From Pseudocercospora fijiensis CIRAD86 (taxonomy: Eukaryota > Ascomycota > Dothideomycetes > Mycosphaerellales > Mycosphaerellaceae), in contig NW_006921534.1 in NCBI RefSeq assembly GCF_000340215.1, forward strand, positions 6,313,450 to 6,377,449: a stretch of 64,000 nt of DNA. Reading direction: 5' to 3'. A program made the position numbers and the translations under genes. The notes under the pieces were generated by a model, which saw only the letters and a list, made by a program, of their open reading frames with translations, ran no database searches and was not told where the DNA came from. Below, piece after piece: positions 21,363-30,779 of the stretch (the stretch's first letter is position 1; each line of letters opens with the position of its first letter).

Positions 21363-22679
21363 CAGGTTCCTCAAGGACATTCCGCGAGGGAATCGACTCT
21401 GAGCACTTCTCTTCCGAGCATCGAGGCGATTGCAAACCAGTAGCTCCGATGGCGCGGCATGATCGCAGAGACCTGGTGGGTTCAAACTCCGATGCGGTTC
21501 TGCTGGAGAAATCTAATTTCACGACTCGGAGCCCGTGCCAGCTCATATCTTCATCCCGCGTAGGAATCGTGTTACACAACGTAAGCGAAGCTGCTGAACC
21601 GATTCTGCAGCGTGCTTCAGGCAGGAAGCCACTCGACATCGCGGCCGACTCGGACGTCGGTAAGCCCAACCCAATGAGCATTGGACTTCTCGCATCCAAG
21701 CACGTCACTGGAAAGGTACTTATGCTCGTGCAGGCGTGGACCTTGCTTTGTTCAATCTGAGAATGACCCGCGACAAATGGCATGATGGTTCCCAAAACGG
21801 CTCATGTTCATCCTCCAGGCACGCATGCGAGGTGCGATCGGACGGCGTTTTGCCAGGCGTGAGTCTAGCTAACACGCTGAAGCTTCCGAGGCGCAGATTC
21901 TGCGCTTGAGATGATTTCAAAAGACTTTGATAATGCAGAAATCTTTCACGAGAGCAGATCAGCAATCAAGCACGTCTTGTCTTCGGTCCGGTCCCTCCCT
22001 GCTATCCAAGGTCAGACTAAGAGGGTGACATGCTGGAAATGGCTCAGCTTACGCAGCTAACTCCTTTGAGGGCTGGATCCATGTATTTGCCTATAGATAA
22101 ACGCTGCGATTGGATGATGCTGCCTTTGGCGTCTGGCGGTAAACGTGAGGCCAACGGAGCCTAGCCGCGCTCAGTTTTGAGGCAGACTGATCCTCGCAAA
22201 TTGGGGATACGATGCTGCTATGGTCTCACAGAGCAGCGTGGGAGTCGCGTCGCGGGTCGCAATCGATCTTGGCTACAAATGACCTGTCTTGACGCCTGAC
22301 CGCTTTGATGAATACCTGTTCCTGAAAAGTGACTTCGTACCAGGTGCGGAAAGTGATGTTTGATTGGGGTTGTGTTGGCATCGAAGTCCGTGTTGTGACG
22401 CAGAGTCCATGGTCTGGTGATGATCATTGGGCCCAATCTGTAGACCGCCTCTTCTTCTCACCTCTTCTAGTTGTTCGAAAAGCCTTGCAGCTCGCAGAAC
22501 ATGTCTTTTGAAGTTATCGCCCAGCACTCGACATCAAAATCATTCCGTCCTGCAAAGCACACTCCTCGTACTTCTGTCAGCAGATATCATCAGCAGAACT
22601 TATCTCAAAAGTGTTTTGCATAACGAATAGGTAGGTGGACCGCCACAGGCCACATCACCGAGAGCTTTGGCATTTACTA
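21363..22679. other. Mostly unassigned 1.3 kb
   Basis: A plus-strand frame at 21,449-21,760 (103 residues, with L-D-I-A-A-D-S-D-V-G inside) has ordinary codon use but no recognised family and no clear link to the candidate gene upstream. The remainder, 21.8-22.7 kb, has only short frames. I see no RNA gene. Confidence 0.3.
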
Positions 22680-22695
22680 ACACTTAGTCCTGAGA

Positions 22696-22926
22696 ATGTC
22701 ATCAAAGGCTGTCGCAGGAGCAGGAGCACAATTCGACATTGCGCAGGGTGGAAGCGGTATTGGCCTGAGTAGCTCCGAGCACTCCAGCATACAGGGGCTT
22801 CTGGAAGAGCCTGCTGCAAAGGAAGCCACATCGGGAGTATGTCCCGCAGAGCAGAGCGGCCAAGCAGGTCCACAGGAGACTTCATCTCGGTCTCCAAATA
22901 CAGCGAGCTCAAATGCAGGCAAGTGA
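22696..22926 (+). CDS. Candidate small Ser/Ala/Gly-rich protein
   Basis: A 76-residue frame begins M-S-S-K-A-V-A-G-A-G-A and is low-complexity, acidic and probably disordered. A good branch-and-acceptor sequence (CTAACACTTAG) lies just before it, hinting at an upstream exon or a 5'-leader intron. An AG|GCAAGT sequence at its end could be a GC-AG donor that would extend the frame to 23,262 (170 residues). The alternatives cannot be separated by eye. No family is recognised. Confidence 0.28.
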   Translation: MSSKAVAGAGAQFDIAQGGSGIGLSSSEHSSIQGLLEEPAAKEATSGVCPAEQSGQAGPQETSSRSPNTASSNAGK

Positions 22927-22952
22927 GGTGGCTAGATGACCCAATGAGCCCC

Positions 22953-23144
22953 CTAGTCCTTCTTGGGTTCAGGAACTTGGACCGACGCCTCCGTCTTGGA
23001 TTCCTTGAGATGGCCGAAGCACGTCGAGACCGCGCAGAAACATGTGAAGGCGAGGTTGACCGGGCCAATAAGACCCACGAAGTCCGCGTGCGAGATTCGT
23101 ATTCTACAGTATACGTTGGGGCAATTTCGAAGGAGTGTCCAGGT
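22953..23144 (-). CDS. Candidate terminal exon of a small membrane protein
   Basis: On the minus strand, after a GACAG acceptor at 23,145, a 63-residue frame contains a clear hydrophobic segment (F-V-G-L-I-G-P-V-N-L-A-F-T) followed by a charged tail ending in K-K-D before TAG. Codon third positions are GC-rich, like real genes here. A possible first exon could begin at ATG 23,270 (M-G-T-Y-T-F), but its donor would be weak. It would be divergent from the mL46 gene. No family is recognised. Confidence 0.3.
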   Translation of the reverse strand, partial: TWTLLRNCPNVYCRIRISHADFVGLIGPVNLAFTCFCAVSTCFGHLKESKTEASVQVPEPKKD

Positions 23145-23401
23145 CTGTCGGCAGTATCTATCTAACAGTTCCCTTGGAGTTTATGCGAAGGTGCCGCTAG
23201 CGAAAAAGACTGCTCGGTCGGTGTCCGCACGTGTAAATGATCAGGAGGCCACGAAGGTGTAAGTGCCCATGATGATAAGGAATTGTGCGTTGGAGAAAGA
23301 AAAGTCGAAAGCGTGGGCTGGGAGAAGTCGAAATGGCGAAAGCCAAAATGGCGCTATGCCGTTTGGAGAAGACTGCCGAAACTTTGGGCCTGGAGTTGGA
23401 C

Positions 23402-24732
23402 ATGAGAGACGCATATGGACTCGGAGCATCATGTGAAGCACTGATTCTTCAGTCCATCGTGTATGTAAGCATGAGTCCTGGACAGAGAAGCGCGAGGCGG
23501 ATAGCTTCGCAGAATGGTATATATTACTTGCTCTGCCCCACGTCCGGCCACTAACACAGCGTAGTCTTCTCACGCGACACGCTATGCAGCTCATGTTTGA
23601 ACCAAATACGAAGGAATGGCGTCGCATCAAGACGATATGCTTCGGCGGCAGCGGTGGCCGAGATTGAGCAACCCACACAATCACCGTCAAAGAGTGCACC
23701 TACGAATCCGCCCGTAACGCAGACTGGACCACGAAAGGCATTCAGGGTATCATGCAGTCCTGTGCTATCACGACCACCTCTAATCACCCGCGAATTGACC
23801 TCATTCGAAAAAGCATTCTATCTGTACCAGAAGAGACTCAATGAGCGACTGGCCCTACCCTTCACACGATACTTCTACTTCAAGAAAAGCACGCCCCAGC
23901 TGGTCGAATTCAAACGGAAGGCGAAAGCGCGGAAGGCAATGGCGAGAGATGTTGGTGTCTACAATGCTTACGATGAAGAAGGCTGGGATGATGAGGTGCG
24001 CGTTGGCAGTCGATTGGGCGAGCCTGAAGACATTGTTGCCAAGTTAATACGAGATGCTGAGGGGAAGGACATTGTTGATGCCGAGCCTCAGGGAGACGCA
24101 GAAACTGGCGGAGAAGCTGTCAGTGGCAATGCGAAAGCTGGCGAGGGCGGGCTAAAACCAATCGGAGATATTGTCATTGAGAAACCTTCCCCGCGCATCA
24201 CGGAAGCGGACAGAGAGAACGACATCAAGAGCTTGAGCCGAAAACTGGATCGCAGCCTCTATCTATTGGTACAAGACCAAGAAGGGAGGTGGCGCTTTCC
24301 ACAGGATCGGATATACGGTAGAGAAAGCATGTATCAGGTATGTCGCGTTCAAAAGGTGAAGCCTGCTTTCGGCGTGCTGACTGATGCTCCTAGGCTGCCG
24401 AACGAATCCTGCTCCAGGCTGCGGGCATTAATATGAACACTTGGGTCGTCGGTAGACACCCTGTGGGGCATCTTGTTCAACGATTCAGTGAGCCGCAAAT
24501 CTCCAAAATTCTGCCCCACAAGCTGGTGGCCACTGCCACGAAGGAGTTTGAGCAGGAAGAGCACGGCGAAAAGGTCTTCTTCATGAAGGCACGCATAATG
24601 GCAGGCCAAGCGGATGTTGCCAGCAGCGAACTTGGAGTCAAGGACTTTGCTTGGCTCACCAAGGAGGAAATCTCGGAGAAGGTTCACAAGCCTTACTTCA
24701 AAGCCATTTCCAACATGCTGCCACAGCGGTGA
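23402..24732 (+). CDS. mrpl17: Mitochondrial large ribosomal subunit protein mL46 (yeast MRPL17)
   Basis: Three exons (23402-23460, 23560-24337, 24394-24732) encode 391 residues. Intron 1 has a GTATGT donor and a CTAACACAG branch/acceptor. Intron 2 has GTATGT...CCTAG borders. Skipping intron 1 leaves the body without an ATG, so the short first exon is needed. The mature part shows L-T-S-F-E-K-A-F-Y-L-Y-Q-K-R-L, S-L-Y-L-L-V-Q and W-R-F-P, then A-A-E-R-I-L-L-Q-A-A-G and W-L-T-K-E-E-I, the Nudix-like fold of mL46. A basic N-terminal leader (R-R-N-G-V-A-S-R-R-Y-A) fits import to the mitochondrial matrix. An acidic Gly-rich insert is present at about 180-230. Upstream in-frame ATGs exist, so the exact N-terminus is uncertain. 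Confidence 0.88.
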
Positions 24733-25178
24733 GGACGCATGATGTGCCTGTGTAAAGCTTATGATTGTATAGATGTAGCATTAAGAACAGCCGTGTACAC
24801 CACACGCCTCCACCGATGCGCATATTTCCGCCCAGGCAATGCATTTGCCTCAGGATGGACACTACGAGAACCCCAACACATCTCCAAGAATTCCGCAGGG
24901 AGTCGAAGACTTCTCTTTGTCTCTCGTCATTCAAGACACGAAGTGGGAGATTGACACCAATTCATCCAAGATTAGAGACAAAGAGAGCTCTTTGTACTGT
25001 TGGTGAAGACCCTCAGCAGACAAGTCGCATTCACGACTCCACGACTCGTCTCCCTCATACTCTCTACATTCACTTCGTCTTCTCGCGACTTTCCACTGAT
25101 CATATTCTGCCAGCTGGCCTGGAATCCACCAATCTGTTCATTATCCTTCCGCAGCAAACCATCAGCATACCAAACATC
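24733..25178. promoter_or_regulatory. Intergenic, mL46 3' end and next promoter
   Basis: About 450 bp between two plus-strand genes, with CT-rich leader-like sequence just before the next ATG. The frame of the next gene is open upstream but with poor composition, so I treat it as non-coding. Confidence 0.45.
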
Positions 25179-26042
25179 ATGTCCGGAAACGACAGCAGAA
25201 GAACCAAGCGCGAGTTCAAGAACCCAGACCACCGCAAGACGGCGTACGAAGCGCCAAACCCCCTTTTCACCGACCGCTTTGCTGGTTTGAAGCGAGTGCA
25301 AAAGGTGCAACGCAGTAGCCGACTCCCAGTTGAGGATCCCAAGCACAAGCCGGACTTCACCGCTCGCCGTCGGCAACGCCAGCTCGATGTTTGGTACGAG
25401 CTGTCCTTCAATGGACGCTATCGTCGGTATTCATCTCATGGCGGCGTGTGTGGTTGGTACCTTGACTTCCCAAAGTCTGCTGAAGCGTGGACGAATCGCA
25501 AAATCCGGGCACACCGTAAGATCTACCCAGGACCTAAGCCATTGACTGGCGTGAACGAGAGAAAACGCGCTGAGCGACGGGCTCGCTATGAGAAGATCAA
25601 GAACGGCAAGATCTCTACAGATTCGGTCCTAACTGTCTCCGAACGAGGCCTAATCAAAGCATTCCTCAACGGCATCAACGATGTTAGGATTGTGGCTGAA
25701 AGCAAGACAAAGCCAGAAGAAGATCAGGCGAAGTCGACTGAGGCCCCGCAGATGCAACCTGAGCTCGCCCGTATACTTGATGATCTGAATGCCAAGGCTG
25801 AGGCGGACAAGGCCCAACAGGCTCGTGCGGATTATGGAGAAGTCGCGCCACCAGAGAGCGACTTCGATTTTGGTGCTTGGAACAAAGCCAAGGAGTGGGA
25901 AGAGAAGAGACAAAAGGCTGAGGAACACAATCGGAAATTGGAGCGAACTCTCAACAAGGAGGATGAGGAAGCGCTGTGGATTAAGCCTGGGGATCAGGCT
26001 GAGTACTCGTATGCGAAGTATGCACCTGGAATGTACGATTAG
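25179..26042 (+). CDS. Conserved-looking hypothetical protein, basic/acidic, coiled-coil C-terminus
   Basis: I do not recognise the family. The intronless frame gives 287 residues from ATG 25179 (M-S-G-N-D-S-R-R-T-K-R). The N-terminal 150 residues are strongly basic with aromatic patches (Y-R-R-Y-S-S-H-G-G-V-C-G-W-Y). The C-terminal half is acidic and helical, with K-A-E-A-D-K-A-Q-Q-A and W-E-E-K-R-Q-K-A-E-E-H. No signal peptide or membrane segment is present. The charge pattern could suit a nucleic-acid or ribosome-associated protein, but that is speculation. The upstream-open frame (to 24765) has poor composition, which is why this start was chosen. Confidence 0.72.
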   Translation: MSGNDSRRTKREFKNPDHRKTAYEAPNPLFTDRFAGLKRVQKVQRSSRLPVEDPKHKPDFTARRRQRQLDVWYELSFNGRYRRYSSHGGVCGWYLDFPKSAEAWTNRKIRAHRKIYPGPKPLTGVNERKRAERRARYEKIKNGKISTDSVLTVSERGLIKAFLNGINDVRIVAESKTKPEEDQAKSTEAPQMQPELARILDDLNAKAEADKAQQARADYGEVAPPESDFDFGAWNKAKEWEEKRQKAEEHNRKLERTLNKEDEEALWIKPGDQAEYSYAKYAPGMYD

Positions 26043-26390
26043 GTGCATTGCTGTGGACTTGTGCTTGAGGTTTGATCAGAAAGATCTACTTAGGAGAATG
26101 TCACGCTGATTTTCTTGAAGACGCCCTTGGGGTATGATCCCTGACATGCGAATCACGCTACTGCGCTTTGACTTGAGACGAATAATCTGCGCCGTGTACG
26201 AGAGGTCGATGAATGGAATTGTTCTCCAACCACAATGCTTGCATTGCTGTTGTCTTGCCTTCCTCTCTATTTTTCTAATCACTTAGCAATGTTTTGTCTT
26301 TCACAGAAGTATTAAGCTTTTAAGGCAGGCTTAGCACCCAGCACTCAGACCTCTTTCTCACTCACATAGACAACTTCTAACGAACACAAG
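26043..26390. other. Intergenic
   Basis: About 350 bp with AT-rich 3' sequence after 26,042 and a leader-like stretch before 26,391. No gene is seen. Confidence 0.45.
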
Positions 26391-27005
26391 ATGCCTCTCT
26401 TACTGTATGTGCTTAGGCACATATTTCCAAGCAATACGAAGACTTCTGGTAAGTCCACTCATCGCCCTCCCAATCAAACTCTCCCCAAACCCAGCAGAAC
26501 ATCTCGTCCACGACCCTTCACCCACACTCTTCACCTACAACTGCTTACACTACGCAGTCATCACCATCGATCAACCCAACGCCAACAAACACACCTTCGA
26601 CAGGGTCTTCTCCACCTTCTCCGAACTAGCCGACCAACACATCTGCACCCACCCGATCAAAGCCTACATCATCCTCCTAGGCCACTGTCCAAAATGCCAG
26701 CATCTGAACACAAAGCACCCCAAATCCTTCCATCTCGACTTCCACCACCGAGCAACCCAAGCCCTCACCCACCTCAAAACAACCCTGACCGAATCCAAAA
26801 CAACTCTCCTCCTCACAGGCGAAAAATACCATCGAACTTCCTTCCCCGCTCGAGTCAAAAATTTCAAACCGAGGAAATGTAAGTTGCTCCATACCCTCTT
26901 CTCTTCCCCCCACCATCGCCATCATCTTGCATTTTGGAATCGAATCTCCGATGACATTTCCCTTGCTAACACTCTCCTCCAGACATCCTCCTCCTCTGTA
27001 CGTGA
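26391..27005 (+). CDS. Small hypothetical protein, three exons
   Basis: No family was recognised. Exons 26391-26448, 26495-26878 and 26983-27005 join through GTAAGT...CCCAG and GTAAGT...CTCCAG introns (the second with a GCTAAC branch) to give 154 residues. The last exon adds only about seven residues, ending Y-I-L-L-L-C-T. The protein is His/Lys/Thr-rich, with a C-P-K-C-Q-H pair of cysteines near residue 90, and has no membrane segment apart from the short hydrophobic ends. The longer single frame through the introns (26,407-27,252) ends in a low-complexity Gly/Arg tail and looks less likely. Two strong GTAAGT donors in phase support the model. Confidence 0.55.
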
Positions 27006-27570
27006 TACGAAACGTATCGCGGGCCTTATTAATACTTCTCGCTTCGCAATCACGAGGATTCGGGCACAACTTTGTCTTCTTAGCAGAGGTTTGGAGGTTT
27101 TGATTTTGGAGTCGGATCGTGTTCGGGTTCTGGAGAGGAAGGGGAAAGGTAGGAGGAGGAAGGGGGGTGGGGTTGAGTTGAGGAGGATTGCGGTTGGGAA
27201 TGCTGGGAGGGTTAGGTGGGAGGAAGGGTTTCGCAAACAGTTGTTCCCTTGATGCAGTGAGTGAGGCAACTTCCGGAGCGGTGTTTGGATTCTCGGAAAT
27301 ATATCGATGAATCAAGAAGCTCAAAATTCCCAGCCCTCAAGTCTCACAAATCCGCCATCTCGCACTACAAACTGTTGGCCGTACGTAAAATATCTCGCTA
27401 CTCGCTATATCTAGATTCAAACCGTATTTCAAGGATTTAGCTGCTTGGAAGTTGTACGAGTGATCCAATATTCCCTATGCCGGCAAGAAGCTATTCCATC
27501 AGACACATAAAAAGCCTATCAATCTCCTGCCACTCCACTCAGACTTCTCATCTCTATCCCAGCATCATGG
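27006..27570. other. Convergent intergenic region
   Basis: About 565 bp between convergent ends. G-rich sequence at 27,130-27,210 turns AT-rich by 27,400. No gene is supported. Confidence 0.4.
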
Positions 27571-27965
27571 CTAGAATCTCAATCCCAAGAACCCCCATCC
27601 AAATCCCATCACGGACTCCCCATCACTACTACCCGCCAATTTCCCTCGAGGCGCGATGATCCTCTCTAACTCCTCCACACCCAACTCCAACCCCTCAGTG
27701 ACATTTTCCATAACCAACCTCCCATTCCCCTTTCTACCATCCCCATTGATAAACTGAGCTCCAATCCCCAAAAAGGTGTCTGAACCATTTAGTAATGTTT
27801 TTTTTCTTTTTTCATGCTGCGAGTTTTGATCACTCTACTCACTCAGCTTCCTTTAATACCGAGGACGCCTTCGGGCCCGAGGATGCAGGTAGCATTTACT
27901 GAGGACTGGGGGGTTGGTTCGGCAGGCATAGAAGGGTGAATGAAAATCGACAGTTCGGTAGCCAT
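27571..27965 (-). CDS. Small hypothetical protein next to the MULE insertion
   Basis: Exons 27860-27965 and 27571-27779 join over an 80-nt intron (GTATTA...GTTCAG, phase 1) into 104 residues starting M-A-T-E-L-S-I-F-I-H-P. The second exon has an F-L-G-I-G-A-Q-F-I-N-G-D-G stretch, an acidic helix (L-E-L-G-V-E-E-L-E-R-I) and ends in F-G-W-G-F-L-G-L-R-F. Without the intron the first exon runs to a stop after G-I-K-G-S. The protein is not recognised; it has no signal peptide. The donor is not perfect, so the model is moderate. The gene starts only 140 bp from the left end of the Mutator-like element, so the transposon has probably displaced its promoter. Confidence 0.45.
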
Positions 27966-28096
27966 TGCTCGATGGACGGTAGAGTGTTTACGGGTGAGGT
28001 TGGGAGGTGTACTTCGCGGCAGACGCGGAATTCCAACGCCATTGTCAAATCTAACCACTTGCGGTTAGCAGAAAGTGGCACGAAGAACGTAGAGAC

Positions 28097-28105
28097 ACAT
28101 GGGAG
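28097..28105 (+). repeat. 9-bp target-site duplication, left copy (ACATGGGAG)
   Basis: An exact copy of this nonamer follows the right end of the element at 38,441-38,449. Nine base pairs is the usual duplication length for Mutator-like elements. Confidence 0.9.
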
Positions 28106-28157
28106 CCTCGAGACTAAACCGAGCCCCAGCTACCCGCCCGAGCCCTAGCATAACCCG
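28106..28157 (+). repeat. MULE terminal inverted repeat, left
   Basis: It matches the reverse complement of 38,389-38,440 over about 52 bp with two differences, both of CA/TA type. Confidence 0.9.
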
Positions 28158-28440
28158 GTGCTAGCACCATTGTAGAATCGCCTCTGTATTAAATTACGTG
28201 CTCTTTCCGCCTAATATAGGCTGTTTCTATTCCTAGTTAGTATTATTAATAGGCGCGTAGCGTATTACCTAGGAAGTCGCGCCTCGAATTCTACTATAGA
28301 CCTAAAGTTCGCATTTCTTCCCCCTTTTGTAGTAGATTGCCTAGTAACTACCGAAAATAGCTAAATCTTTATCCTACGACGAGTTTCTCGATAAAGTTAT
28401 CGCCGGCGGTAATAGCGTAGTAGTAATAGCGGCGGCGGCG

Positions 28441-28568
28441 GTAGTTATTAAGTCGTAGGAAGAGGTAGAAATAGCGATAGAAGGCGCGCTCTCGGCGGTA
28501 GTTGTTAAGTCGTAGGAAGAGGTAGAAATAGCGATAGAAGGCGCGCTCTCGGCGGTAGTTATTAAGTT
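28441..28568 (+). repeat. 57-bp tandem repeat (two full copies plus part of a third)
   Basis: Unit boundaries at 28,441, 28,498 and 28,555. The first two units are nearly identical and the third diverges after about 14 bases. Fifty-seven bp is 19 codons, so the repeat keeps the transposase frame and yields a repeated E-E-V-E-I-A-I-E-G-A-L-S-A segment. Confidence 0.85.
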
Positions 28569-28873
28569 ATAGGAAATACGTATTTAAGGTCGTAGTCGCT
28601 TACTAAACGTGCCTCGAGAACATATATCGCTTCCTAACTATCGATTAGTATTACTACGCCCTTAGAAGTACCTATTCTTACTAAAGGAGCGCTCTCGTAG
28701 TCTAATACCGCGCGAGTCGTAGTTTCCGTTTTATCGAGCCCTTAAGTCGTATATCTATACCTTCGGAAAGGCAACTAGATACGAGTTTAAGCAGTACAAA
28801 CCGTAGAAGAATAAGAATAGTATAAAATATCGCTACCGCTAGGTATATAGTTGCTTCGGCTTACTAGATAAGC

Positions 28874-28878
28874 GTATC
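28874..28878 (+). repeat. 5-bp target duplication of the gypsy element, left copy (GTATC)
   Basis: An identical pentamer follows the right LTR at 35,911-35,915. Confidence 0.85.
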
Positions 28879-29076
28879 TGTTAGGGCTAAAGAGGCTATA
28901 CGTAATTAGTATATAACTAGGCTAAGTAAAGCTAGGGTCTTAGTGCCTTAGGTAGGGCTTAGCGCTTAGCAATAGGCTAACTTGCCTGCCTTCCTCCCTC
29001 TCCTCCTAGCTCCTTATCGAATACTACCTATACCTACTACTACCCTATCTACCTACTAATAGACCCTTCTTATACA
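28879..29076 (+). repeat. Left LTR
   Basis: 198 bp, TG...CA. It differs from the right LTR at five transitions, all CA/TG versus TA, plus two TA dinucleotide shifts. Confidence 0.92.
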
Positions 29077-29639
29077 GTATTCGATCTACCCTTTAAGGGC
29101 AGCAGCTAGATAGTTCTTATTTCAAGCTTTTAGCGGTATAGCTACGAATAAGACTAATCTAACTATATTACGCCTAAAGAACGGGACCTATACGTACTAT
29201 TCTATTAAAACAACCGTACTAATTATTAAGTAAGGCCTTCTATACGGCCTATTACACTAAGTCAAGTATATTAGAACGATACTCGCTAATTCCGCTATAC
29301 CCGCATCTTAGGGGCTAATAATATATTATTAGTATCGCCCCTTATAATAGCTAGTTTATTACGAAATAACAACCGTGCTACCGCTAGCAGCGCTAGCAAC
29401 GACAACGCTAGCGGCACAGTGCCTGCTAAAGCGCCTCCTACTAAAGTGCCTACCGGAGCACCTGCTAAAGTGCCTCCTACTAAAGAGCCTGCTGCTAGGC
29501 CTGCCGAAGAACCTATAATTCTAGGTAACGACCTAGAGTTGCCTATTAACGATATTCTTAGCAATATTATTAACCGTCGATATAGCTAACTAGCCTTTAG
29601 CCCCTAGCTAGTAGCGAGGCTTTAAGAAGCTACCTAAAA

Positions 29640-30720
29640 CAGGCTTACTGCCTTGCGTTAAGAACAATAGCTAAAGGATAATCTTCTCGAGATTCGCCGC
29701 CTCTAGGAATCTCTAATAACTACTGCTAAGCTAATAGTAGGACCTTCTTTACTACCTATCTAAAAGAAGGACGCTAAACTTAAGGACTGCACTATGTTTA
29801 ATAGCTCTAGTCGAAAGCAGTATAACGACTATATTCGTAACTGTAAACTCAACTAGCGTAATATACTAAGAGCGCTACTAGACGACTATTCCTTAGTCGT
29901 ATACGCTATATAGTATATTAATAGCGACCTAAAGCGTATATAGGATAACTATTTCGACTCCCTCGACGACTAGACCGCTGTTTAGTAGCAGACCTACAAA
30001 ACTATTATACTAGATACCCTTAGAAACCCTATACTAAGGCAATAACATACTTAGGACCTATATCTTCGAGCTAAATAGAAGACTAATTAATCGGCTCGCT
30101 TATTTAAAGCCTATTTAAAGACCCTCGAGGATAACCTTCCGCCTAAGACTAATTCTATATAGATCTCGGAAATACGCCTAAAACTTAGATAGGAACTTAT
30201 CCTCGAATTGGACCGTCGCCGTATATTCGAATAAGCTAACCTAATATACATTTAATTTATAGTCGAAGTAGAAACAGCCGAACGAGCTATCTAGCTCTAA
30301 TAACGACTAGAATCGAGGATCTAGCTAGCTAGTACTAACCGCGGCAATCGTAGTAGCCGCGGAGGAAATTAAGGTTCCTACTATAATAATAATACTAATA
30401 ATAGGAACAGTAACAATAACCGTAGAAGAGGCCGTAGCCGCCGGCTATATAAAGGAGGCCGCGATAGGGGCCGTAGAAGGGGCTCGTATCCCTATAGTAC
30501 TAATCGCTTAACTAATAATAGTAGTAATAGCGGCTATAGCAACCCCCTAACCGGATTAAAGTGCTTCAATTGTAATAGCACTAGCTATCTACTAAGCTAA
30601 TGCGACAAACCTAAGGACTAGGCCCGAATTAACCGTGCCTCCGCTAAGTATAGGAAACACCTTTTAGCCGCTAATGCTACCCTAGTCGGCTCTTTTAATT
30701 AGTCGAAAAAAGAGTAAGCG
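29640..30720 (+). pseudogene. Gag remnant with altered CCHC zinc knuckle
   Basis: A capsid-like segment (S-R-K-Q-Y-N-D-Y-I-R, later V-V-Y-A-I) reads near 29,804. The phase has changed by about 30,055, so at least one frameshift is present besides several stops. An Arg/Gly/Asn-rich stretch follows. The C-F-N-C knuckle near 30,562 has its histidine position read as Y (C-X2-C-X4-Y-X4-C), as a C-to-T change in a CAC codon would give. No intact product is possible. The region from 29,077 to about 29,640 also holds Ala/Pro/Thr repeats (K-A-P-P-T-K-V-P-like) that may be the N-terminal part of Gag. Confidence 0.7.
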
Positions 30721-30779
30721 CCGTACTAACTGTTAGCCTTATACGGCGTAAGACTATCGACATTGTGCTAGCTATTATA

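Larger units (their letters stand above)
28345..28878 (+). pseudogene. MULE transposase, N-terminal part (broken)
   Basis: In the frame with codons starting at positions equal to 1 mod 3, a broken reading runs up to the retrotransposon insertion at 28,878. It contains the 19-residue repeats (see the 57-bp tandem repeat) and a Y-T-F-G-K-A-T-R-Y-E-F-like stretch near 28,756, reminiscent of the FAR1-type DNA-binding region that precedes MULE transposase. Several in-frame TAG codons sit where Gln or Trp would be expected after RIP. The start codon was not determined. Confidence 0.6.

Noticed and set aside
21037..21795. 252-codon minus frame
   Set aside because: No recognisable family and composition rich in Arg/Ser, as antisense of coding DNA gives. 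Kept only as an alternative to the plus-strand candidate.
29295..29564. 89-codon minus frame (Gly/Ala/Leu repeats)
   Set aside because: Antisense of the Ala/Pro/Thr repeats in the gag region.
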